From contig JAVBQJ010000111.1 in assembly GCA_031549115.1 (NCBI GenBank), positions 1 through 6,412 on the forward strand: 6,412 nt of DNA, in the 5' to 3' direction. The position numbers and the translations under genes were made by a program. The notes under the pieces were generated by a model that saw nothing but the letters and a program-made list of their open reading frames with translations, was not told the origin of the DNA and did not search any database. The stretch's first letter is position 1. The number at the start of each line of letters is the position of its first letter. The DNA comes from JAVBQJ01 sp031549115 (lineage in GTDB: Bacteria > Verrucomicrobiota > Lentisphaeria > Victivallales > Victivallaceae). Shown piece after piece: positions 1 through 4,792 of the stretch.

Positions 1-32
1 ATCAGCTTGACAATCTGCGCCAGCACGGACAT
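1..32 (-). CDS. 5' end of a gene that runs off the left edge
   Basis: Reading the minus strand from an ATG at 32-30 gives MSVLAQIVKL before the window ends. The codons (TCC GTG CTG GCG CAG ATT GTC AAG CTG) are GC-ending like the other genes here, and base composition drops sharply just upstream of the ATG. A consensus minus-strand promoter at 144-172 points at it. No good Shine-Dalgarno sequence is visible before the ATG (AAAAGATACT). Eleven residues are too few to name a family. The plus strand is also open from 1 to a TAG at 73-75 (about 24 codons), but its codon choice is poorer and it crosses the AT-rich leader, so the minus reading is preferred. Confidence 0.5.
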   Translation of the reverse strand, partial: MSVLAQIVKL

Positions 33-42
33 AGTATCTTTT

Positions 43-102
43 GATGGGTTCACGATTTTTACCTCGGTTTTTTAGTCGAAGCAAAGGTAGCGTGAACCCA
101 TC
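43..102 (-). promoter_or_regulatory. Leader inverted repeat / candidate regulatory stem-loop
   Basis: GATGGGTTCACG at 43-54 and CGTGAACCCATC at 91-102 are perfect 12-bp inverted copies separated by 36 bases. They lie between the strong minus promoter (144-172) and the ATG at 32, so both arms would be transcribed in a leader of about 105 bases. The 3' arm ends 10 bases before the ATG. Inside the loop ACCT/AGGT (61-64, 85-88) can pair further. It could be an mRNA stem that controls translation, or two half-sites for a DNA-binding repressor 48 bp apart. It is not a terminator for the leftward gene, because As rather than Ts follow the stem in that direction. Confidence 0.5.
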
Positions 103-112
103 TTTTTGTCAA
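84..112 (-). promoter_or_regulatory. Possible second promoter for the left-edge gene
   Basis: On the minus strand a perfect -35 box TTGACA (112-107) is followed after 17 bases by TACCTT (89-84), which keeps only three -10 consensus positions. One arm of the inverted repeat fills most of the spacer, a position where a bound repressor would block RNA polymerase. This site is weak beside the consensus promoter at 144-172 and may be chance. Confidence 0.2.
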
Positions 113-143
113 GTTTTCAGATCTTTATGGGATGGCTGTGACT

Positions 144-172
144 ATTATAGTATATTTACCAATGTTTGTCAA
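144..172 (-). promoter_or_regulatory. Perfect-consensus sigma70-type promoter
   Basis: The minus strand carries TTGACA (172-167), a 17-base spacer, then TATAAT (149-144). Both hexamers match the housekeeping consensus exactly at the optimal spacing, and the surroundings are AT-rich. Transcription would start near 137 and run left through the inverted repeat into the gene starting at 32. A promoter this strong usually implies high expression or tight regulation, which fits the structured leader downstream. Confidence 0.75.
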
Positions 173-230
173 TAGGCCCGGAAAAGATTTTTGCAAAATA
201 GTCTGAAGCGGCAACAAGTGCTCCCCCCTG

Positions 231-377
231 AAAAAAATAGTCGCGGAAGATGCCAAAGGCATCTGGAGCAGAGGTGCAGAGAACGCAGCGCGAAGCGCAA
301 GGGCGAAAAGTAAGCTCGCGTCAGCGAGCGTAACGCGGGTCACCCTGCCGGGGGGCGTGGGGGCAAGGAGTCCCCAC
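231..377 (-). repeat. Hairpin-rich intergenic element A
   Basis: This is a run of small inverted repeats: AGATGCC-AAA-GGCATCT (248-264), GCGC-GAA-GCGC (288-298), GCTCGC-GTCA-GCGAGC (314-329) and GTGGGG/CCCCAC (357-362, 372-377). A run of seven As (231-237) closes it; read on the minus strand the end is CGCGACTATTTTTTT. Element B at 3731-3970 has the same build in the other orientation. The region could be a degenerate dispersed repeat or an untranslated structured segment. A 96-codon minus ORF crosses it, but that frame also contains the consensus promoter, so I do not call it a gene. Confidence 0.45.
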
Positions 378-493
378 ATTCTCTCCCCTCCACTCACCGC
401 GATAAAATTCATCAACTCTCAATTTGGGACTCACCGGAATATAACAATCGTACTGTAAAGTATATGACATAAAGAAAAACCAAGCGGGAAGCT

Positions 494-853
494 ATGAAGA
501 AAAAACTGTTGGACAAAAATGTTCGGGTTCGTTGCAAAAAAAGTTATCCGGAAGCGCATACCCATCTACTGATCGGCCGGGTGCTGGAAGTCAATTCCGC
601 CTTTCTGATGTTGGAATGCCGAACCTTCCACCTGCGGTCGCGAGGCGCGGTATGCGGTGTCGTAAAAAACGACCGCAGCCAGATTACCGCCGGTGAAGTG
701 ATGGAACGGATCGTTCCCTGGCACAATGTGGAAATCCTGCATTTATTGCCGGGAAAGACGGATTACCGGGCGGATTTCAAATTCGACGACAATGACAATC
801 TGATATTCCGTGATGCGGTGCATACGGTCATCGCCTATCACCGGGAAATGTAA
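494..853 (+). CDS. Hypothetical protein, possible small beta-barrel (Lsm-like) fold
   Basis: A 119-aa soluble protein with no signal peptide or membrane segment and a very basic N-terminus (MKKKLLDKNVRVRCKK). I do not recognise the family. Residues 26-46 (LIGRVLEVNSAFLMLECRTF) alternate hydrophobic and polar positions around a Gly-x-Val start. Residues 73-81 (IVPWHNVEI) look like the closing strands of an Sm/Lsm-type barrel. This fold suggestion is inference only. The C-terminal third is acidic (FKFDDNDN, 95-102). The start has a poorly spaced GGGAAG only 2 bases upstream, so translation initiation may be weak. It is first in a plus-strand cluster, 27 bases ahead of the next gene. AT boxes TATAAC (440-445) and TATATG (461-466) lie upstream, but I see no matching -35 box. 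Confidence 0.75.
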   Translation: MKKKLLDKNVRVRCKKSYPEAHTHLLIGRVLEVNSAFLMLECRTFHLRSRGAVCGVVKNDRSQITAGEVMERIVPWHNVEILHLLPGKTDYRADFKFDDNDNLIFRDAVHTVIAYHREM

Positions 854-866
854 TAGAACGACAATA

Positions 867-875
867 AGGAGGAGG
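867..875 (+). promoter_or_regulatory. Strong ribosome binding site
   Basis: AGGAGGAGG lies 5-8 bases before the ATG at 881 and contains two overlapping AGGAGG cores. It is much stronger than the site of the preceding gene and fixes the start of the membrane protein. Confidence 0.8.
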
Positions 876-880
876 AACAC

Positions 881-1588
881 ATGATTTCGTACAGTATCAT
901 CGGAGTTCTCTGGGTCGCCTGCGCGTGGCTCTGGCTGCGCAAATTGCGGCGGCAGCATCCGTCGCCCGGACTTTTGCGGCCGGCGGCGGCAACGCTGGCG
1001 ATCATCGTCGGCAGCTGCGGATTGGCGGCGTTGTGGGGCGGGTGGCTGTCTCCGGCCGCGATCACCGACAACGGCCGGATGCGGCTGGACTATGCGCGGG
1101 GTTATAAGGCCGGCCAACAGATCGAAACGAAAACAACAGCGCTCCTGTTCTGCGCCGCCGATGAAGCCGACACGCTCCGGATCCGGAATATCCGGGACGG
1201 GTTGACCGCGGGCGGCATCAAAGAGGTGATTCTTTCCGGTATCGAGCCCGGAAAAAAACTGCCGCCGGGGAGCGATGAAGTTTCCGACAGCTGCCGCCTG
1301 ACCGCGAAGGATTTCGACCGGGTCATCCAGGAAGCCCGCGACGATGCGGCCTGGGTTTTCGCGGTGGAACTGCCGCGCGATTTCGGCCGGATGCGCTTAT
1401 GGAAGAAGAGCGCCCCGGCTCCGGTCTATTGGCTCGAAAGCAACGACCCGGCGGCATTGCGCCAGGCGCTCGCCTCCGGCCGGATCCGCGGATTTTGCGC
1501 CCTGCGCAGCGGCGCGGCACTGGACCAGACGATAATTTCTTCCGATCCGGAAACCGCGTTTCAAAGCCGTTATGAATGGATTCAATAA
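881..1588 (+). CDS. Hypothetical membrane-anchored protein, two TM helices plus soluble domain
   Basis: 235 aa. Two hydrophobic helices are visible, at about residues 3-19 (IIGVLWVACAWLWL core) and 36-56 (AAATLAIIVGSCGLAALWGGW). The linker between them is strongly basic (RKLRRQH). By the positive-inside rule the linker is cytoplasmic, so the 180-residue C-terminal domain should face the periplasm. That domain alternates strands and helices: TALLFCAADEADTLRIRNI near 86-104, then GGIKEVILSGIEPGKK, FDRVIQEARDDAAWVFAVEL and AALRQALASGRIRGFCALRSG. This suggests an alpha/beta fold, but I recognise no catalytic motif or named family. The start is fixed by the AGGAGGAGG site. It lies between the 119-aa protein and the pseudopilin on the same strand, so a role at the cell envelope together with the pseudopilin is plausible but unproven. 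Confidence 0.8.
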   Translation: MISYSIIGVLWVACAWLWLRKLRRQHPSPGLLRPAAATLAIIVGSCGLAALWGGWLSPAAITDNGRMRLDYARGYKAGQQIETKTTALLFCAADEADTLRIRNIRDGLTAGGIKEVILSGIEPGKKLPPGSDEVSDSCRLTAKDFDRVIQEARDDAAWVFAVELPRDFGRMRLWKKSAPAPVYWLESNDPAALRQALASGRIRGFCALRSGAALDQTIISSDPETAFQSRYEWIQ

Positions 1589-1601
1589 AAAAAAACCTTT
1601 C

Positions 1602-1620
1602 CGGATGTCGGGAACATCCG
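1602..1620 (+). promoter_or_regulatory. Intercistronic hairpin before the pseudopilin gene
   Basis: CGGATGT (1602-1608) and ACATCCG (1614-1620) form a perfect 7-bp stem with a 5-base loop. The hairpin sits in the 59-base gap between the membrane-protein stop and the pseudopilin ATG. An A-run (1587-1595) precedes it and As rather than Ts follow it, so it is not an intrinsic terminator in the plus direction. It could mark mRNA processing or protect the 5' end of the pseudopilin message. Confidence 0.35.
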
Positions 1621-1647
1621 AAAAAACAAACAAAAGGAAAAAGAAAC

Positions 1648-2541
1648 ATGAAACGGAAACAGACTTTCACACTCATCGAACTTCTGGTCGTGATTGCGAT
1701 TATCGCGATCCTGGCGGGGATGCTGCTCCCGTCGCTGGCCAAGGCCCGGGCGACGGCGCAGGGAGTCAAATGTTTGAACAATCTCAAACAGCAGGGCACC
1801 ATGGTCATGATGTATGTGACCGACAGCCAGTACTTTCCGACCTCGTACTTTTACAAGGCCGGCGGTTCCAGCAGCGACGGTTATGTGCACTGGAGCGGGA
1901 TCGTCTCCGGTCAGTGGAAGGGTAGCAATTCCGACGGCTGGTTCGCCGACGCTTCGTTCACCTGCCCGACGATGAGTCCTCCGTCCGGTTCCGGCGAAGG
2001 CGGCGGCTGGTATCCGAGCAAAAAGGAGAACGATTGCCAGGCCAAATTGACCGCCTACTGCGGCAATGCGGTCTTCATGCCCCGGCGTAAGTTCGCCGGC
2101 AGCTCCGATGGCAGCAACGGCAACATGACTCTGGTCAACGCCGCCAACATCCAGGCGCCGTCTTCGGAGATCCTGATCGGGGAATACACCGATGACCCGA
2201 AGCGGATCGAAGGCAACTCCGCCACCGGCGGCCAGGCCATCAAATCACACCGTCCCGCCAACGCGATTCTCGACGGCTCCAGTGCCTGGGCCGGTGGTGA
2301 AGTCGGCGATTGCGCCAATCCGCGCAAGTTGGACTACGCAACCGCAAAGGCGAAAATCGATGCGCAGGACAGCAATTACCACATCGGCTATGTCGCTTAT
2401 GACCGTCACAACGGCAAAGCCAATTATGCCTTCGCCGACGGCCATGCCGCCGCCCACACGCTGCAGGAAACGCTCGATTCCTCCAACTATCTGTGGGGTA
2501 AGCGCCTCTACTCGCAGAGCGGTGCTCCGGAAATCCAGTAA
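1648..2541 (+). CDS. Type II/IV pseudopilin-like protein with H-X9-DG domain
   Basis: 297 aa. The N-terminus is a class III prepilin signal: basic leader MKRKQT, then FTLIELLVVIAIIAILAGML, with the conserved Glu at mature position 5. A prepilin peptidase should cut before Phe7. The usual glycine at -1 is Thr here. The hydrophobic helix (about 7-30) both anchors the protein in the inner membrane and packs it into a pilus or pseudopilus. Near the C-terminus His254 and Asp264-Gly265 form the H-X9-DG motif of the PVC-group prepilin family, within YDRHNGKANYAFADGH. The middle is rich in Gly, Ser and aromatic residues, typical of the surface domain. The start at 1648 is chosen because AGGA lies 9 bases upstream and it gives the canonical short leader. 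The in-frame ATG at 1576 lies inside the previous gene and would add 24 unlikely residues. Such genes are often present in dozens of copies in Lentisphaerota, and the substrate or partner of this copy is unknown. Confidence 0.92.
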   Translation: MKRKQTFTLIELLVVIAIIAILAGMLLPSLAKARATAQGVKCLNNLKQQGTMVMMYVTDSQYFPTSYFYKAGGSSSDGYVHWSGIVSGQWKGSNSDGWFADASFTCPTMSPPSGSGEGGGWYPSKKENDCQAKLTAYCGNAVFMPRRKFAGSSDGSNGNMTLVNAANIQAPSSEILIGEYTDDPKRIEGNSATGGQAIKSHRPANAILDGSSAWAGGEVGDCANPRKLDYATAKAKIDAQDSNYHIGYVAYDRHNGKANYAFADGHAAAHTLQETLDSSNYLWGKRLYSQSGAPEIQ

Positions 2542-2555
2542 GTAAACAGTAACCG

Positions 2556-2590
2556 AACGGGAGGCCGCTGCGGTCTCCCGTTATTTTTTA
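2556..2590 (+). terminator. Intrinsic terminator between converging genes
   Basis: An 11-bp stem (2556-2566 with 2572-2582, one G-T pair) has a 5-base loop and is followed by ATTTTTTA. It lies 14 bases after the pseudopilin stop and should end the plus-strand cluster. The minus-strand transferase stop codon (2583-2581) falls inside the right arm. The same hairpin can form in that transcript, but no good T-tract follows in that direction, so termination is mainly for the plus strand. Confidence 0.9.
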
Positions 2591-3675
2591 TCTATTTTGA
2601 CGTGCGCCTGCAGCAGCGAAATCAGCAGCAGCAGGAACAATGCCTGCAAGACCAGTACGACGGCGGTAAGTTCATCGGCCCACAAGAGCGGCCAGACGCT
2701 CAATCCGAGAATCACCGCCAGCAGATGCACACAATCCACCGCCTGTTTCCGGGTCATTCCCATTTTCATGAAACGGTGGGAAATATGGTTATGATCGCCG
2801 ATCCAGAAGGGCTTGCCCATCCGGGTCCGGATCGCCACCACCGCCATCGCATCAAACAAAGGCAAGGCCAGAATGAACAGCGGCAGCAACACTGGCAACC
2901 AGGTGGCCGCCTTCCCCGGAGCATAGTATGTCACACTGGCACTGATTGCCGCCAAGAGATACCCCAGGAACAAACTGCCCGAATCCCCCATGAAAATCGA
3001 AGCCGGATGGCGGTTGTACCACCAGAAACCGATGGCGGTGCCGCAGGAAAGCGCGCTCAACGCGGCGATGAAATATTGTTCCTGCCATCCGGCGGTCACG
3101 GCGAAAAAGGCAAAAGAAATCGCCGCGGTCCCGACGGCAAGGCCATCCATATTGTCGAAAAAATTGATCGCATTCATCAACAGCATGAACCAGAAAATCG
3201 TCACGCCCCAACTGAAAACGGCATTGGCGACGAAAAGTGTAATCCGGATCTCTCCCAGCCACACCACCATCAACGCAATGACAAACTGCCAGAAAAATTT
3301 CGTTCCCGCCTTCATCCCGTACCGGTCGTCGACCAATCCCAGCGCCATCGCGCCGGCGGCTCCGCCCACCAGCACGAATGCGCGTATGCCGACGGCGAAA
3401 AAGCCGTCGCGGTAGCTTTCCAGCGCCTCCGAAAATGCGTGGCCCCAGCCGGTCACCACCACCAGGTAACCAACCCCCAGGCATCCGGCCCAACCGAGAA
3501 ACAATGCCAGGCCCCCCAACAACGGTGTCGCTTTGCCGTGTTTTTTATGCGCCTCTTTTTTCGGCCGGTCCATCAGATCGATCATCTCCGCCAGTTTCCG
3601 GCAGATCGGCGTCGTCACCAGGCAGGCAACCAGTCCCGCCAGCAGTACCAATGCGTATAAATGCCACCAATTCAT
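2581..3675 (-). CDS. Polyprenyl-phosphate sugar-1-phosphate transferase (WecA/TagO/MraY family)
   Basis: Integral membrane enzyme, 364 aa, with about ten hydrophobic helices. The family moves a sugar-1-phosphate, commonly GlcNAc-1-P from its UDP form, onto undecaprenyl phosphate at the inner membrane, starting glycan synthesis. Conserved motifs are present in order: PLLGG (52-56), GLVDD with the Mg-binding Asp pair (116-117), NAINFFDNMDGLAVG with Asn168, Asn171, Asp174 and Asp177, FMGDSGS (228-234), and a C-terminal HNHISHR (295-301). The short length, the HNHISHR loop and the lack of a peptidoglycan gene cluster favour WecA/TagO over MraY. The exact sugar cannot be told. Two ATGs are adjacent; the second (3675) has AAGG at the better distance of 7 bases, while the first (3678) has only 4. 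The gene stands alone, after element B and converging on the pseudopilin cluster. I see no clear promoter. Confidence 0.9.
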   Translation of the reverse strand: MNWWHLYALVLLAGLVACLVTTPICRKLAEMIDLMDRPKKEAHKKHGKATPLLGGLALFLGWAGCLGVGYLVVVTGWGHAFSEALESYRDGFFAVGIRAFVLVGGAAGAMALGLVDDRYGMKAGTKFFWQFVIALMVVWLGEIRITLFVANAVFSWGVTIFWFMLLMNAINFFDNMDGLAVGTAAISFAFFAVTAGWQEQYFIAALSALSCGTAIGFWWYNRHPASIFMGDSGSLFLGYLLAAISASVTYYAPGKAATWLPVLLPLFILALPLFDAMAVVAIRTRMGKPFWIGDHNHISHRFMKMGMTRKQAVDCVHLLAVILGLSVWPLLWADELTAVVLVLQALFLLLLISLLQAHVKIDKK

Positions 3676-3761
3676 CATTTTACCTTGTTCAAAATTACGG
3701 GTTAGCTGTGGTAGTCTATCGCTTATTTTTCACCGCTGGTGCGACGCCTCGTTCGCTCTAT

Positions 3762-3804
3762 GTGTAGATTGGATTGTCGCTCACGCTTTCAATCCAGTCT
3801 ACAC
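3762..3804. repeat. 15-bp inverted repeat within element B
   Basis: GTGTAGATTGGATTG (3762-3776) faces CAATCCAGTCTACAC (3790-3804) across a 13-base loop. The only deviation pairs T3769 with G3797. That is a G-U wobble in plus-strand RNA but an A-C mismatch in minus-strand RNA. It is the longest stem in the element. Confidence 0.6.
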
Positions 3805-3942
3805 CATCGCTGCCTCGGGTGGAAGCGCTCGCCAGCTGGCTCGCTTGCTGTACGTTTCGCCTCTTTCGGGCGCCTGCGGCGCCATCGGCGACCAGCAGGA
3901 TCCGCCTGCTGGACCGGCGTCTCCGTATGACGGAGTGCAGAC

Positions 3943-3967
3943 GCCGCTACGCGGCTCTATTTTTTTA
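3943..3967 (+). terminator. Plus-strand terminator-like hairpin closing element B
   Basis: GCCGC-TAC-GCGGC (3943-3955) is followed by TCTATTTTTTTAATTTTTT, the build of an intrinsic terminator in the plus direction. Both neighbouring genes are on the minus strand, so it would end a plus-strand transcript of element B, not a known gene. The left arm shares bases 3943-3945 with the competing stem 3916-3922/3939-3945, so only one of the two can form. For the minus-strand amidohydrolase the same hairpin lies about 18 bases after the stop but lacks a T-tract. Confidence 0.45.
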
Positions 3968-3972
3968 ATTTT

Positions 3973-4764
3973 TTATTTTAAATTCAATAGGCTGGCGGCG
4001 TTTTGGCCCATGATTTTGGCGTACTCTTCCGGCGTCAGTCCGGCGCTCTGCATGTATTTTATCGCCTCTCCCTGATCGCACCACGGGCTGTCCGTCCCGA
4101 ACAGCACCCGCTCCACCCCATGCCGCCGGATCAGGTCCGTCATCCGCTCCGGCTCCAAATACCCCGGCAGAAACGCCGTATCGAAATAAACCGGCAGCCC
4201 GATCAATTCCCGCTCCACCTCGTCCCACATGCTCCAGCTGCCGAAGTGCGCCAGCACCAACACCAACTCCGGAAAACGCCGGTGAAATTCCGCCAGCTCC
4301 CGCGGATTCGAATGCCACGGCGCCGGAAACCCCACGTCCGCCCCCGCATGCGTCAATACCAGCAACCCCAATTCGGCACAACGCCGCCACACCGAATCGA
4401 ACGTACGATCGGAAAAACGAAATTCCTGGTACTCCGGATGCACTTTGATCCCTTTGAAGCCGGCCGCCGCCACCAATCCGAGATTTTCCAGCACCTCGGG
4501 ATCCGCCGGATGTATCGAACCCAACAGGAAAATCGGCGCTTCGCTGTTTAATTCCGCCCAACGGTTCACCCCGCGCGAATTGGCCGGCGTATTCACCAGC
4601 GGCAATCCGATACTGTAATCGATGCCGTTGCGCCGCATGCTTGCCAATAAACCGGCACGGGTTCCATCGGTTGCCGGATTGATCTCCGGAATCGATGAAA
4701 CCCGCTCCATCGCCTTGGCGACGACCTTCTCAGGGTAAAAGTGCGTATGAAAATCGATAATCAT
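3973..4764 (-). CDS. Amidohydrolase family TIM-barrel metal-dependent hydrolase
   Basis: 263 aa, the usual size for the Amidohydro_2 (COG2159-type) group, which includes hydrolases and decarboxylases acting on ring compounds or small metabolites. It should be a soluble cytoplasmic enzyme; there is no signal peptide. The metal-site pattern is complete: MIIDFHTH with His6 and His8, GIKVHP with Lys107 and His109, LVLTHAG with His139, LAHFG with His173, and LFGTDSPW with the catalytic Asp225. The start at 4764 is chosen because GGAG lies 5 bases upstream and the HxH motif then begins at residue 6 as usual. The longer reading up to 4857 would overlap the upstream gene. It lies 28 bases after the SDR stop on the same strand, so the two are probably one operon. 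The substrate cannot be inferred from sequence. Confidence 0.88.
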   Translation of the reverse strand: MIIDFHTHFYPEKVVAKAMERVSSIPEINPATDGTRAGLLASMRRNGIDYSIGLPLVNTPANSRGVNRWAELNSEAPIFLLGSIHPADPEVLENLGLVAAAGFKGIKVHPEYQEFRFSDRTFDSVWRRCAELGLLVLTHAGADVGFPAPWHSNPRELAEFHRRFPELVLVLAHFGSWSMWDEVERELIGLPVYFDTAFLPGYLEPERMTDLIRRHGVERVLFGTDSPWCDQGEAIKYMQSAGLTPEEYAKIMGQNAASLLNLK

Positions 4765-4792
4765 CGTCACTCCACCACCCAGGTAATTATTT

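Larger units (their letters stand above)
3731..3970 (+). repeat. Hairpin-rich intergenic element B
   Basis: About 240 bases filled with small inverted repeats: CACC-GCT-GGTG (3731-3741), a 15-bp stem (3762-3804), AAGCG/CGCTT around palindrome GCCAGCTGGC (3823-3846), GGCGCC-TGC-GGCGCC (3869-3883), CCAGCAGG/CCTGCTGG (3892-3912), GGCGTCT/AGACGCC (3916-3945) and GCCGC-TAC-GCGGC (3943-3955). It ends in CTATTTTTTT. It separates the amidohydrolase stop from the transferase start. The order of GCTCGC hairpin, TTTCGCC, GCGC-type hairpin and terminal CGCGnCT..ATTTTTTT resembles element A read on its minus strand. I favour a dispersed repeat or a structured RNA. ORFs crossing it have no family signature. 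Confidence 0.5.

Noticed and set aside
231..377. CRISPR array in the hairpin regions
   Set aside because: The hairpins differ in sequence from one another and are not evenly spaced direct repeats.
125..415. Minus-strand 96-codon ORF across element A
   Set aside because: It covers hairpin repeats and the consensus promoter at 144-172, has low-complexity composition (runs of Ala and Leu) and no recognisable domain. It is probably a spurious reading of the repeat.
1576..1647. Extended N-terminus for the pseudopilin
   Set aside because: It would begin inside the previous gene and spoil the short class III leader; the ATG at 1648 has a proper ribosome site.
2602..3660. Long plus-strand ORF of 352 codons opposite the transferase
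   Set aside because: It is the antisense shadow of a gene with clear family motifs, and its product is rich in His, Gln and Arg with no domain.
3696..3804. Integron attC site in the hairpin region
   Set aside because: GTTAGCT at 3701-3707 does not match the attC core GTTRRRY and no matching RYYYAAC partner was seen.
3533..4075. Plus-strand ORF through element B
   Set aside because: It starts inside the transferase on the wrong strand, crosses hairpin repeats and the terminator-like T-tract, and ends inside the amidohydrolase.
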